A stretch of 64,000 bases of DNA, taken from Myxococcota bacterium (GTDB taxonomy: Bacteria > Myxococcota_A > UBA796 > UBA9615 > JAKLKC01). Made by a program: the position numbers and the translations under genes. Position 1 is the first letter of the stretch, and every line of letters begins with the position of its first letter. The notes beneath the pieces were generated by a model. It was not told the origin of the DNA. It worked only from the letters and a program-made list of their open reading frames with translations, and did not search any database. The stretch spans positions 178,737 through 242,736 of the forward strand of contig JAKLKC010000002.1 of assembly GCA_023150875.1 (NCBI GenBank), given 5' to 3'. Shown one piece after another: positions 39,127 through 48,774 of the stretch.

Positions 39127-39417
39127 TCAGTTCTCGACGATGCCGAGGATGTCTTCCTCGCGGATCAGCAGGTGCTCCTCGCCGCCGAGCTTCACCTCGG
39201 TGCCGGCGTACTTGCTGAACAGGACCCGCTGCCCCTCCTTGACCTGGGGCGCGGCGACCTTCCCGTCCTCGAGGATCTTCCCGGTACCGACGGCGACGAT
39301 CACGCCCTCGGCCGGCTTCTCCTTGGCGGTGTCCGGGATGATGATCCCGCCGGCGCTCTTCGCCTCACCCTCGACGCGCTTGATCAGCACACGATCCTGC
39401 AGCGGACGGACCTTCAT
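39127..39417 (-). CDS. groES: Co-chaperonin GroES (Hsp10)
   Basis: [52 protein letters not shown]... Confidence 0.97.
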   Translation of the reverse strand: MKVRPLQDRVLIKRVEGEAKSAGGIIIPDTAKEKPAEGVIVAVGTGKILEDGKVAAPQVKEGQRVLFSKYAGTEVKLGGEEHLLIREEDILGIVEN

Positions 39418-39537
39418 CTCTTCATCCTCCAGCGGCCCGATGTCGGGCGAATTGGGGGCGCGGAACGGGGAGGGCTCCACGCCCCGAGATCGAGCTGTCA
39501 CGGGGCTTCGCGCCCCGCCCCTCCCAAAGGAGGCGAA

Positions 39538-39565
39538 GGGATAATCACCCGGGATCCGGTGTCAA
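39538..39565 (-). promoter_or_regulatory. Putative groESL promoter (TTGACA-N16-TATCCC)
   Basis: Reverse-strand hexamers upstream of groES; no CIRCE (TTAGCACTC-N9-GAGTGCTAA) seen. Confidence 0.5.
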
Positions 39566-39680
39566 GACGAGCTCGCCGGTCCATCGGCCCCCCGGGGATC
39601 GGCCCGGCACGGGGCGCGGGTCCGGAACCTGCACCAGGGGGGCGCCGGCGGGCGGTGCACCCGCGATTCGCACGAACGAC

Positions 39681-39708
39681 TTGTAACCGGGAGAGGTCTG
39701 CCGATAAG
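39681..39708 (+). promoter_or_regulatory. Possible promoter TTGTAA-N16-GATAAG in a low-GC island upstream of 39932
   Basis: Low-GC patch in a GC-rich context; hexamers read directly. Confidence 0.3.
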
Positions 39709-39931
39709 TTCTAGTGAAGTCGTCATAAGAGCGCCTTCCTCGGCGGGAGGGCCGCGGCGACGGCATCGAGGCGGGAACCGAGGCCCTGCGGGGGGTCGCG
39801 GGGGCGCCGGGGCGTGCGCAGCGCGCGCCACGGAGGGCCCGAGGGCCCCACCACGGTCCGGTCCCCCTCATCGCCGCCCGTGGCGGACCCCGGGCCGGGA
39901 GGAGGCGCCCGGAGCGACGCACGGAGGGACG

Positions 39932-40561
39932 ATGTCCTCGGATCCCAAGGACCTGGCGACCACCGAGAGCCTCTTCGGCTTCTTCTATGACCGCGTGCAC
40001 TCGGCGCGGCGCAACCAGCGGGTGCCGCTGAGCGACGAGAGCGAGTTCTACCTGGTCAACCTCCTGGTGGGCTTCCTGCGCTCCGCGAAGCTCTTCCGCC
40101 CCGAGGGGACCCAGGTGGACCGGGTGCCCCTGGCCATCCGCCTGGGGCAGGCCCAGCACCTCTCCCGGGAGGAGCGCTACCGCCAGCTCAAGCACGTCGG
40201 GGACTACACCCTGTACATGACCGGCTTCTTCGCCGAGAGCCTGCGCCGGGGGCTGGTGGACCTGGACTACTACATCGCCCTCGGCGGCTCGGCCTACGGC
40301 TCGATCTCCCGGGGCACCGGCCGCCGGGGAGACGTGTCCGAGGACCTGTTCGGCGAGCTGTCCGAGAAGTTCGCCCGGTGCGCGGGCGTCCTGGCCGAGG
40401 TGTCCGACGGGGCCCGGGGCTCCACGAGCCGGGACGTGCTCGCCCTGTACGAGGCGTGGCTCTCCCACCAGAGCGAGAGCGCCCGGCGCCGCCTGGAGGA
40501 GCTGGGCGTGACCCTGCCCGGCCCGGGCCGCGCGGGCCGCTCCAAGGAGTCGGTGCACTGA
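39932..40561 (+). CDS. Conserved-looking hypothetical protein
   Basis: 209-aa ORF, LFGFFYDRVHSARRNQRVPLSDESEFYLVNLLVGFL; translationally coupled (TGATG) to the next ORF. Confidence 0.75.
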   Translation: MSSDPKDLATTESLFGFFYDRVHSARRNQRVPLSDESEFYLVNLLVGFLRSAKLFRPEGTQVDRVPLAIRLGQAQHLSREERYRQLKHVGDYTLYMTGFFAESLRRGLVDLDYYIALGGSAYGSISRGTGRRGDVSEDLFGELSEKFARCAGVLAEVSDGARGSTSRDVLALYEAWLSHQSESARRRLEELGVTLPGPGRAGRSKESVH

Positions 40562-41241
40562 TGGAGGGCGGGCACGCTCCCCGCCACGCCGCCTCCGCGG
40601 CCCCTCTCCAGCGCATCCAGGCGCACCTCCAGCGCCTCTACCACCTGGACGGCGTGCTGCCCATCGCCGACTTCCTCATCAGCGAGGGCGAGGCCCACCG
40701 GCTGACGGGGGGAGCGGTCCGGGACGAGCAGGTGCTGGTGCGTGAGGACGAGGACGGGTGCTCCCTGGGCGTCTACGTCGCCGACGCCGTCCTGGACCGG
40801 CTGGGCGCCTCGGGGGCGACGGGGCACCTCGTCTGCCAGGACGCCCTGCAGGCTTACTGCCACGCCGCGGAGGGGGTGAGCCACTTCGTCCTGTTGCTCT
40901 GGTCCGCGGGGCAGGAGCGCCCCGTCCGGGCGCTGGACCTGGAGCTCCAGGCGGAGGTGGACAAGGGGCTGACCTGCCTGCTCACCGACCGCCTGTACGC
41001 CGATCCCCAGGCGTCCCGGGACCTCCTGCGCCGCCTCTTCGAGGGGGGATCCCTCCTCCCGGGGCTCTCGGAGCAGGAGCGGGAGCGGTACGCCATCGCC
41101 AACGACCTCGCCTACCGGTGGCTGAGGTCCCTCCTGCCCCGGCTCCGGCGGGACCTGGGGGCGGCACTCTCGGAGGCGAGGCGCTTCTACCGGATGCCCG
41201 GTCCCGACAAGAGGGGGCTGATCGCCGCTACCGCGGCCTGA
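40561..41241 (+). CDS. Hypothetical protein
   Basis: 226-aa ORF starting at overlapping ATG; LQRLYHLDGVLPIADFLISEGEAHRL... Confidence 0.75.
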   Translation: MEGGHAPRHAASAAPLQRIQAHLQRLYHLDGVLPIADFLISEGEAHRLTGGAVRDEQVLVREDEDGCSLGVYVADAVLDRLGASGATGHLVCQDALQAYCHAAEGVSHFVLLLWSAGQERPVRALDLELQAEVDKGLTCLLTDRLYADPQASRDLLRRLFEGGSLLPGLSEQERERYAIANDLAYRWLRSLLPRLRRDLGAALSEARRFYRMPGPDKRGLIAATAA

Positions 41242-41394
41242 GGGGGTGCTCGGCGCCCCCGCCGTTGCCGCGGGGGCCGCGCCTGCCCTAGTATCGCCCT
41301 GGCGTCGCCACGGGAGGGTCGCGGGCTCGGCCCTCCGCGCCGGGGCGGACCACCCCCGCGACTTCGCCACCCGCCCCCCCGGAGAGAGACCCCC

Positions 41395-42693
41395 ATGAGC
41401 CGCGACCGCGACGTCTTCCCGGTGCTGCGAAAGGCCGCCGCCGCGGCCCTGCGCGGCTCCCGCATGCCCGAGCAGGCGGTGGGGCTCTTCGAGCGCGCGG
41501 CCCCGGACGACGCCCCCGCCCTGGAGATGGACCTGGCGAAGGCCCAGGAAATGATGGAGGAGTGGGCCCTCGGGCGCGCGCTGGAGGCGGTACCGACCCT
41601 GCTCCCTCCCATCCAGGCGGCGGTCGTCGACGTCCTGGGGGACCGGGGTTCGGCGACCGCCCTGGTCGCCTTGGAGGGGATGGACCTGGACCGCCACTCC
41701 GCCAAGGCGGTCTCCCACGCCCTGGGCCCCCTGCGCGCCCGGGGGCTCGCGCCGCCCCAGGCTCCCCGGGGCAGCGGCCTCCTCGCCGCCGCCCCCGGCC
41801 GCGAGACGGAGCGGTTGGCCTTCTGCACCCCCCACGACGCCCACGGCCAGGCCCTGTGGATGCTGGTCGAGCACAGCGCCACGGAGGGCACCTTCGTCCA
41901 CAGCGGCATGATCGACGAGCGGATCGGCTTCGCGGGCTTCACCAGCCTCCGCCAGTCCCGCAAGGCCGCCAAGGAGATCCAGGACTACTACCGGTCGGAC
42001 CCGGGGCTGGTGATGACCGCCATCCCGGTGCCCCTGGGGGTCCGCATGCTCCTGGACGCCCGGGCCCGGGCCGAGGCGGCGCGGGAGCCTCCCAACCAGG
42101 CGGTGGTCAGCCTCCTGTCCTCGCTACCCCGCTCCCTCCTGGACGAGGCGGCCTCCCTCGAACTCCCGGCCCTGCGTGAGGCCACCGATCCCGAGGTCCT
42201 GCCCCGCTCCCTGTACCTGCTGACGGTGCCCTCCCTCCGGGCCTGGGCCCTCCCCGCCGACGCCGTGGAGGCCCTGCGGCTCCGGGTCGCCGAGGCGGCC
42301 TCCAGCTCCCTGGTGCTGGCCGGGACCTCCGCCGAGGACCGGATCCGGGACGTGCTGGCCCGGGGCACCGAGGACCTCATGCGGTCCGGGTGGGGAGGCG
42401 TCCTGTCCGCCCGTCTCCGACACCTGGGGACGCTGCTGCTGCACCGGGGGATCGGCGGGCTCGCCGCCGTCGCCTTCGGGGTCGCCGAGGCCCTCCGGGA
42501 GGGCCGGCCGTCCCCCTGGCGGATCCCCGTCGTCGCCGTGTGGCTCGCCGCCAGCCTCCGGATGGAGGAGGTCGATGACCTGCTGGTGCGGGACGGCGTC
42601 CTGCCGCCGCCCCGACGGGGGCAGCCCGAAGACGAGGCCGCCGGACCGGGGTCCGGCCCCGACGCCCCCCGGATCATCCTCCCCGGGGGTTGA
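41395..42693 (+). CDS. Hypothetical protein
   Basis: 432-aa ORF with coherent composition (LAFCTPHDAHGQALWMLVEHSATEGTFVHSGMIDERIGFAGFTSLRQSRKAAKEIQDYY). Confidence 0.75.
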   Translation: MSRDRDVFPVLRKAAAAALRGSRMPEQAVGLFERAAPDDAPALEMDLAKAQEMMEEWALGRALEAVPTLLPPIQAAVVDVLGDRGSATALVALEGMDLDRHSAKAVSHALGPLRARGLAPPQAPRGSGLLAAAPGRETERLAFCTPHDAHGQALWMLVEHSATEGTFVHSGMIDERIGFAGFTSLRQSRKAAKEIQDYYRSDPGLVMTAIPVPLGVRMLLDARARAEAAREPPNQAVVSLLSSLPRSLLDEAASLELPALREATDPEVLPRSLYLLTVPSLRAWALPADAVEALRLRVAEAASSSLVLAGTSAEDRIRDVLARGTEDLMRSGWGGVLSARLRHLGTLLLHRGIGGLAAVAFGVAEALREGRPSPWRIPVVAVWLAASLRMEEVDDLLVRDGVLPPPRRGQPEDEAAGPGSGPDAPRIILPGG

Positions 42694-43297
42694 AGGCGTC
42701 GGCGGGTCGCCGTTTCGGCTCGAACTTCCAGACCTCGATCTGGTCGAACTGAGGCGCGTCGGCGGCGATGCGCCGCAGCGAGATCCGGCGCATCCCCCAC
42801 GCGTTGTTCACCCGGACCTCCTTGCTGGCCTCGATGGCGGGCCCCAGGTCCAGGGGGAACCCGCAGACGCCGTATGCGGTCTTGCGGTCCATGGGGGCGG
42901 CGAAGGGATACCGGATGTGGAAGATCCGCCCCCTCCACAGGCGGATCTCCGCCTTCTCGTAGCGGACCACCACCTGCCCGTCCGGCAGGACGGCCCGCTC
43001 CCGCTGCGGCCCGAGCTGCTCCTCGATGTCCTGGGGGTCGATGGACGCGAACTCCCGGCCGGCGAGGTAGGGCACGTCGACGTGCAGCCCCTCCTTCTTC
43101 TTGTACTTCGGCGGGGCCCGCTCCCTCCGGACCTTCTCGGCCTGGGCGATCAGGCTCGGCCGGCCGGCGGGCGCCTCCGCCCCGCCGCAGCCCCAGGCGA
43201 CGGCGAGGGCCGCCACGGCCGCGAGGGCACAGACGCCCGCCGGGGCACGCCGTCCTTGGGAGCGTTCTCGCGGTGGCACGACGGCATCCTGCCCCAC
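42674..43297 (-). CDS. Lipoprotein, hypothetical (GTG start at 43297 proposed)
   Basis: ALAAVAALAVAWGCGG lipobox; YGVCGFPLDLGPAIEASKEVRVNNAWGMRRISLRRIAADAPQFDQIEVWKFEP. Confidence 0.65.
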   Translation of the reverse strand: MGQDAVVPPRERSQGRRAPAGVCALAAVAALAVAWGCGGAEAPAGRPSLIAQAEKVRRERAPPKYKKKEGLHVDVPYLAGREFASIDPQDIEEQLGPQRERAVLPDGQVVVRYEKAEIRLWRGRIFHIRYPFAAPMDRKTAYGVCGFPLDLGPAIEASKEVRVNNAWGMRRISLRRIAADAPQFDQIEVWKFEPKRRPADAFNPRGG

Positions 43298-43308
43298 GGC
43301 GCGTGCCG

Positions 43309-43337
43309 TTGACAACTTCCCGCCAGGGCCGGATATT
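43309..43337 (+). promoter_or_regulatory. Putative promoter TTGACA-N17-GATATT for the moaD-moaE-trmB run
   Basis: Direct reading; 7 nt before the GTG at 43344. Confidence 0.5.
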
Positions 43338-43343
43338 CGGCCC

Positions 43344-43619
43344 GTGCCCGCCCCCACCCCCCGTCCCACCATCCGCGTGGTCGTCCGCCTCTTCGCCTCC
43401 CTCCGGGAGCGCCTCGGCACCGACCGGATCTCCCTGGACCTCCCCGAGGGCGCGCCCGCGTCCGCCGTCTTCCCGGCGCTGTTCCCCGCCGAGGCGTCCT
43501 CGGGGACCGGCTGGCCGGGTCCCCTGATGTACGCGGTCGGCCACGCCTACGTGACCGCCGAGACCCCACTCGCCGACGGCGACGAGGTCGCCCTGATCCC
43601 CCCCCTGGGGGGAGGCTGA
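43344..43619 (+). CDS. moaD: Molybdopterin synthase small subunit MoaD (ubiquitin-like)
   Basis: VVVRLFASLRERLGTDRISLDLPEGA...YVTAETPLADGDEVALIPPLGGG with C-terminal GG; adjacent to moaE. Confidence 0.85.
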   Translation: MPAPTPRPTIRVVVRLFASLRERLGTDRISLDLPEGAPASAVFPALFPAEASSGTGWPGPLMYAVGHAYVTAETPLADGDEVALIPPLGGG

Positions 43620-43631
43620 GGCAAGCAGGCG

Positions 43632-44045
43632 ATGCCCTTCGTGACCCGAGAGCCCCTGGACCTGGCGCGCATTTCGAGGGAGGTCGAGTCCCCCGCCCAC
43701 GGCGCGGTCTGCACCTTCGCGGGCGTGGTGCGGGACCACGACTCCGGCCAGCCGGTGGTGGCGCTGGAGTACGAGTGCTACCCCGAGATGGCGGAGCGGG
43801 AGATGGGAAGGGTCCGGGACGACGTGCTGGCCCGGTGGCCCGGCTGCCGGATCGCCCTCGTCCACCGGGTGGGGAGGCTCCTCGTGGGGGAGGTCAGCGT
43901 CGCCATCGCGGTGGGCTCACCCCACCGCGCCGAGGCGTTCGAGGCGTGCCGCCACGCCATCGACACCCTCAAGGCCACGGTGCCCATCTGGAAGAAGGAG
44001 ATCCACCCGGACGGCGCGGCCTGGAAGGGAAACCGGCCGGCATGA
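43632..44045 (+). CDS. moaE: Molybdopterin synthase catalytic subunit MoaE
   Basis: GAVCTFAGVVRDHDSGQPVVALEYECYPEMAEREM...RVGRLLVGEVSVAIAVGSPHRAEAFEACRHAIDTLKATVPIWKKEIHPDGAAW. Confidence 0.93.
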   Translation: MPFVTREPLDLARISREVESPAHGAVCTFAGVVRDHDSGQPVVALEYECYPEMAEREMGRVRDDVLARWPGCRIALVHRVGRLLVGEVSVAIAVGSPHRAEAFEACRHAIDTLKATVPIWKKEIHPDGAAWKGNRPA

Positions 44046-44800
44046 GCGACGGAGGCGCGGGCGGCGAGGGCCGCCGAGGGCCCCGGGACCGGGGGGAGGT
44101 CCCCAGCCACTCCGGCTCCCGCCGCGAGTTCCGGCTGGACCCCGCTCGCGGCCGCTTCAACCCCTACGTCGCGCGCCTCTCGGAGTACCCGGGCCTGATC
44201 CTCACCGGGGACGAGGCCCGGTCCCTGAGGGGCCGTTGGGCGGCGGAGGGCTTCGACTCCCCCGGCGACGTCTGGCTGGAGATCGGCCCCGGCAACGGCT
44301 TCTTCCTGTCGGGGATGGCGGCGCTCCACCCCGAGCGCCGCTTCGTGGGGGTCGAGATCCGCTACAAGCGGGTGTGGATGACGGCGAAGAAGCTCCACCA
44401 CGCCGCCGTCCGGAACGCCCGCGTCGTGCACTTCCACGCCGGCTTCCTGCCGGAGATCTTCGCCCCGGGGGAGCTCTCGGGGGTCTTCGTCAACCACCCG
44501 GATCCCTGGCCCAAGGACCGGCAGCAGAAGCACCGCCTGTTCAACCCCGACTTCGCGGCCATCCTGGAGTTCCTGGTCCGCCCCGGCGGGGAGCTCCGCG
44601 TCAAGAGCGACTTCGCCCCCTATGTCCCGGCGGTGCGCGACGCCTTCGCCGGCACCCGCTTCGCCGAGACCGCCTTCACCCCCGACATCAACCGCCCGGG
44701 CGAGCCCCTCGCGGCGGGCGACGTGGTCACGAACTACCAGCGCAAGTTCATCGAGAGGGGCCTCCCGGTCTTCTTCATGTCGCTGCGGCGCGGGGCCTGA
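44042..44800 (+). CDS. trmB: tRNA (guanine-N7-)-methyltransferase
   Basis: WLEIGPGNGFFLSGMAALHPERRFVGVEIRYKRV, VFVNHPDPWPKDRQQKHRLFNPDF. Confidence 0.88.
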   Translation: MSDGGAGGEGRRGPRDRGEVPSHSGSRREFRLDPARGRFNPYVARLSEYPGLILTGDEARSLRGRWAAEGFDSPGDVWLEIGPGNGFFLSGMAALHPERRFVGVEIRYKRVWMTAKKLHHAAVRNARVVHFHAGFLPEIFAPGELSGVFVNHPDPWPKDRQQKHRLFNPDFAAILEFLVRPGGELRVKSDFAPYVPAVRDAFAGTRFAETAFTPDINRPGEPLAAGDVVTNYQRKFIERGLPVFFMSLRRGA

Positions 44801-44887
44801 GAGGGTGCGCGGCGCGGTGACCGTGGTCGTGTTGCGGGCGCCCCGCAGCCCTGTCCGCCCCTCCCCGCCGCTGCTATCCTGCCGGAG

Positions 44888-45652
44888 ATGCCTGCCCCAA
44901 GCCCACCCGTCGCCTGGATCGTGGTGATCGGGGACGAGATCCTGTCCGGGAAGTTCCCCGACGCGAACTCCCCCTGGCTCCTGGCCCGGCTCCGGACGCT
45001 GGGGGTGAGGGTGAGGCAGGTCCAGACCGTGCCCGACGACGTCGGCGTGATTGCCGACACCGTCGCTGCCGCTGCGGCCGGAGCGGACTGGGTGCTGACC
45101 ACCGGCGGCGTCGGGCCCACCCACGACGACGTCACTATGGAGGGGATCGCCCGCGCCTTCGGCCAGGACGTCATCGAGCACCCCGAGCTGGGGGCCATCG
45201 TCCGCGCCCACCACGGGTCCCCCGAGGCGCTGCGCATGGCCCGGGTCCCCCGGGAGGCTCGCCTGGTCCACGCGGCCGGCCTCCGCTTCCCCCAGGTGGT
45301 GGTCCGGAACGTCTGGGTCTTCCCCGGCGTGCCCTACCTGCTGCGCCTGAAGTTCGACGCCGTCGCCGGCCTCCTGGGGGGCCGCCCGGTGGAGGCCGCC
45401 GCCGTCTACACCACCGACGGCGAGAGCGAGATCGCCGCGGTGCTGGACGCCGTGGTGGCCGCCCACCCCCGGGTCGCCATCGGCTCCTACCCCCGCTTCG
45501 GCGCCCCGGGCTGGCGGGTGCTCCTCACCGTCGAGGCCGACGAGAGGCCCCCCGTCGACGCCGCCGTCGGCGACCTGGTGGCCCGGCTGGGCGCCGAGCG
45601 GGTCTTCCGGGTGGTGGCGCGGTACGATCCCGCGGTCCCGGACGGGACCTGA
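44888..45652 (+). CDS. CinA N-terminal/MoCF-type molybdopterin-binding domain protein
   Basis: VVIGDEILSGKFPDANSPWLLARLRTLGVRVRQVQTVPDDVGVI, VLTTGGVGPTHDDVTMEGIARAFG. Confidence 0.88.
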   Translation: MPAPSPPVAWIVVIGDEILSGKFPDANSPWLLARLRTLGVRVRQVQTVPDDVGVIADTVAAAAAGADWVLTTGGVGPTHDDVTMEGIARAFGQDVIEHPELGAIVRAHHGSPEALRMARVPREARLVHAAGLRFPQVVVRNVWVFPGVPYLLRLKFDAVAGLLGGRPVEAAAVYTTDGESEIAAVLDAVVAAHPRVAIGSYPRFGAPGWRVLLTVEADERPPVDAAVGDLVARLGAERVFRVVARYDPAVPDGT

Positions 45653-45728
45653 GCCCCCTTGGCCGCCCCGAGTCCCCCCGGCGGGGTCGCGGCCCGGGAG
45701 CGGGCGAGGCGCGCGGAGATGGGAGCGC

Positions 45729-45759
45729 TTGCAGCGGCCGGGGGAGGAGGGGCTATACT
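45729..45759 (+). promoter_or_regulatory. Putative promoter TTGCAG-N19-TATACT upstream of the TIG-domain protein
   Basis: Good -10, long spacer. Confidence 0.35.
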
Positions 45760-45860
45760 GTCGCGCCAGGCCGGATATGCGGGCGAGACCCCCTCCCGGC
45801 CCGAGGCCCCGGCGGGGCGCGCACCGACCGATCCCGCGCCCTCCCGCCCACGGAGCGACC

Positions 45861-47300
45861 ATGAGACCTTCCCGCCAGACCACCGCCCCCCTGGCCCTGG
45901 CCGCCGCCCTGGCGGCGGGTGGCGGCACCGCCCGCGCCGACGACGTGAACTCGTTCCTGGATGCGATGGAGGTGGACCTCGGGGACGTGAGCAACGTCAC
46001 CACCGCGGGGGACCTCACGAAGATGCTCCAGGTCCGCACCGACCTGGGGATCCTCACGCCCCAGGAAGGCAGCACGATGGGGCTGATGTACACGGGGAAC
46101 TACGGGCAGCTCCCCCAGTGCACCGACTCCGACAACGCCCCCATGAACTCCGCTGGCGGGGACACCATCAGCGTCGAGTTCGACGCCCAGGTGCCGTCGA
46201 CGGCGAACTCCTTCATCTTCAGCTTCTACTTCCTGAGCCGCGAATACCCCATCTACGTCGGGTCCACCTACAACGACAGCTTCACCGTGTACCTGAGCTC
46301 GGCGGCCTGGAACGGCAACATCGTGTTCGACGCCGCGGGCAACGTCATCGACGTCAACAACGCCCTGTTCGTGGTGACGGACTCCGCCTCCCTCTCGGGG
46401 ACGGGCTTCCACTGCCCCATGGCGGGCGGGGGCACGGGGTGGGTCAGCACGATCGCCCCCGTGGAGCCCGGCGAGACCCTCCACGTCAAGTTCGAGATCG
46501 GCGACATCTCCGACGGCGTGTTCGACTCGGCGGTCCTGGTGGACGACTTCTACTGGAGCGAGCTGGACCCCAAGCAACCCTACACCGGCGACCCCCTGCA
46601 GGTCTTCTTCCTGTCCCCCAAGCGGGGCTCGGTGGAGGGGGGCGAGACCACCATCGTCTACGGCGCCAACTTCACTTCCGGCTCGCGGGTGTACTTCGAC
46701 GGGGTGGAGCTGGACTCGACGGTGTTGAGCGACGAGCGGATTTCGGTGGTCACGCCCCCCGGCGCCCCCGGCTTTGTCGACGTGACCGTGAAGGACTTCG
46801 ACGGCGGCGGAGCGGTGAGCCAGGAGCTGACGCTGCTCAACGGCTACACCTACTACGACACGTCCAGCGGGGAGTGGCCCCCGGAGTTCCGGGCCATCGA
46901 GCCCGACTATTCCCACGTGGACGGGGGGCAGACCGTCACCATCCAGGGCGACTACTTCCAGCCCGGGGCCCTGGTGTACTTCGACGGGGTCGAGGCCACG
47001 GGGGTCGAGGTCCTGAACACCCAGACCATCAACGCCGTCACGCCGCCCCACGAGGCGGGGGTCTCGGAGGTCGTGGTGTTCAATCCCGACGGTCAGGTGA
47101 CCGAGCCCCCCTACCCCTTCACCTACAGCGAGGACGTGCCGGTCCCGGACGGCGACGACGGGGATCCCGCGGACGGGGGCGGTGGAGGTTCCTCCACCTG
47201 CGGCGGCTGCGACGTCCCCTCCAGGGCCGGCACGGGCGCCTTGCCCCTCCTCGCCGCCGTGGGCCTCCTCGCCGGCCTCCGCCGGCGGACCCGGGGATGA
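45861..47300 (+). CDS. Secreted protein with two IPT/TIG domains and MYXO-CTERM-like tail
   Basis: Signal peptide; VFFLSPKRGSVEGGETTIVYGANFTSGSRVYFDGVELDSTVLSDERISVVTPPGAPGFVDVTV and FRAIEPDYSHVDGGQTVTIQGDYFQPGALVYFDGVEATGVEVLNTQTINAVTPP; C-terminal STCGGCDVPSRAGTGALPLLAAVGLLAGLRRRTRG. Confidence 0.85.
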   Translation: MRPSRQTTAPLALAAALAAGGGTARADDVNSFLDAMEVDLGDVSNVTTAGDLTKMLQVRTDLGILTPQEGSTMGLMYTGNYGQLPQCTDSDNAPMNSAGGDTISVEFDAQVPSTANSFIFSFYFLSREYPIYVGSTYNDSFTVYLSSAAWNGNIVFDAAGNVIDVNNALFVVTDSASLSGTGFHCPMAGGGTGWVSTIAPVEPGETLHVKFEIGDISDGVFDSAVLVDDFYWSELDPKQPYTGDPLQVFFLSPKRGSVEGGETTIVYGANFTSGSRVYFDGVELDSTVLSDERISVVTPPGAPGFVDVTVKDFDGGGAVSQELTLLNGYTYYDTSSGEWPPEFRAIEPDYSHVDGGQTVTIQGDYFQPGALVYFDGVEATGVEVLNTQTINAVTPPHEAGVSEVVVFNPDGQVTEPPYPFTYSEDVPVPDGDDGDPADGGGGGSSTCGGCDVPSRAGTGALPLLAAVGLLAGLRRRTRG

Positions 47301-48235
47301 GAACCATGCCCGACATCGTCCGGAACGCCCCTCTCCTGCTCCCCGCCCTCGCCGCCTCGGTGGCCCTCCAGGGCGGTTGCAGCCGCTACACCCTGGGCAC
47401 CGCGCCCAGCGACCCGCCGACGGCCCAGGCCTACGTGGTGGTGCCCCCCGCGACCGACGAGGGCGAGTCCACGCTGGCCCGCTACGCGCGGCTGCCCTAC
47501 GGCAGCGAGGTGCAGCTCGACGGCAGCCAGAGCTTCCATGACGTGGCCACCGGCCAGTCCACCGAGGGGCTGACGTACGAGTGGTCGATCCTGCTCACCC
47601 CCGAGGGCAGCGGGATCGCCCTCTCCGATCCCCTGGTGGCGATGCCCACCTTCACGCCGGACATCGCGGGGACCTACGAGTTCGAGCTGGTGGTGGTGGA
47701 CGAAGACGACCTGGTCAGCCCCCCGTCCATCGCCACGGTGATCGCCGCCGCGCCCGAGAACCTGACCATCACCATGAGCTGGACCACCGGCGCCACCGAC
47801 GTCGACGTCCACCTGATCCGCCCGGGGGGCGCCTACTGGAGCGAGGACGACTGCTACTTCGGCAACCCCGAGCCCGACTGGGGGGTCGTGGGATCGGTGG
47901 TGGACAACCCGGTGCTCAACCGTGACGACGACGACGGCGGCGACGTCGCCAACCCCGCCGTCGAGGAGGTCGTCGTCCAGAGGCCCGAGGACGGGGACTA
48001 CGAGGTGGTGGTGACCTACCACAACGACCGGGGCAACGACTTCACCGTCCAGCCCTCCCTGACCATTGCCGTGGGGAACATCATCATCGGCAACGCCGGC
48101 CCCGTCGAGCTGGCCGCCGAGGGCGACGCCTGGCGCGCGGTCCGGATCCGCTGGCCCGAGATGCAGGTGGAGCCCATCGACGAGATGACGACCCACACGG
48201 CCCTCGGCGGGCCCGACTACAACGAGGGGAGTTGA
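47297..48235 (+). CDS. Lipoprotein with PKD-like and YfaP/DUF2135-like beta-sandwich regions
   Basis: VALQGGCSRY lipobox; LPYGSEVQLDGSQSFHDVATGQSTEGLTYEWSI...; TTGATDVDVHLIRPGGAYWSEDDCYFGNPEPDWG; ATGA overlap with upstream gene. Confidence 0.78.
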   Translation: MRTMPDIVRNAPLLLPALAASVALQGGCSRYTLGTAPSDPPTAQAYVVVPPATDEGESTLARYARLPYGSEVQLDGSQSFHDVATGQSTEGLTYEWSILLTPEGSGIALSDPLVAMPTFTPDIAGTYEFELVVVDEDDLVSPPSIATVIAAAPENLTITMSWTTGATDVDVHLIRPGGAYWSEDDCYFGNPEPDWGVVGSVVDNPVLNRDDDDGGDVANPAVEEVVVQRPEDGDYEVVVTYHNDRGNDFTVQPSLTIAVGNIIIGNAGPVELAAEGDAWRAVRIRWPEMQVEPIDEMTTHTALGGPDYNEGS

Positions 48236-48765
48236 CCTCCTCCCCCCTCATCCTCCCCTACCGCGGCGTGTCCCCCCGCATCCACGCGTCCGCCTACGTC
48301 GCCCCCGGGGTGGCGGTGATCGGCGACGTGGAGGTGGGCGAGGACTCCAGCCTGTGGTTCGGCACGGTGGTCCGGGGGGACGTCTTCCCCATCCGGATCG
48401 GCAGGCGCACCAGCATCCAGGACGGCTCCGTGGTCCACGTCACCACGGACAAGCACGCGACCGTGGTGGGCGACGGATGCACCGTCGGGCACCGGGTGGT
48501 GCTCCACGGCTGCACCGTCCACGACCGTTGCCTGGTGGGGATCAACGCCGTTGTCCTGGACCGGGCCGTCGTCGGTCCCGACGCCTGGGTCGGCGCGGGG
48601 GCGGTGGTCGCCCCGGGCACCCGGATCCCGCCCTTCACCCTCGCCATGGGCGTCCCGGCGCGGGTCAAGCGGGACCTGCGCCCCGACGAGGTGGAGTGGC
48701 TGAAGTGGTCGGCCGCCCACTACGTGGACATCGCCCGGAACTACCGGGAGCCCGAGGGGAGCTGA
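48232..48765 (+). CDS. Gamma-class carbonic anhydrase-like hexapeptide-repeat protein (TTG start)
   Basis: GVAVIGDVEVGEDSSLWFGTVVRGDVFPIRIGRRTSIQDGSVVHVTTDKHATVVGDGCTVGHRVVLHGCTVHDRCLVGINAVVLD. Confidence 0.9.
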   Translation: MTSSPLILPYRGVSPRIHASAYVAPGVAVIGDVEVGEDSSLWFGTVVRGDVFPIRIGRRTSIQDGSVVHVTTDKHATVVGDGCTVGHRVVLHGCTVHDRCLVGINAVVLDRAVVGPDAWVGAGAVVAPGTRIPPFTLAMGVPARVKRDLRPDEVEWLKWSAAHYVDIARNYREPEGS

Positions 48766-48774
48766 CGGGAACCC

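Noticed and set aside
39121-39600. CIRCE-type operator upstream of groESL
   Set aside because: No TTAGCACTC-N9-GAGTGCTAA-like inverted repeat found; only a sigma70-like promoter is visible
43344-45652. Complete molybdenum-cofactor biosynthesis operon
   Set aside because: Only moaD, moaE and a CinA/MoCF-type protein are present, with trmB between them; no moaA/moaC/moeA in the window
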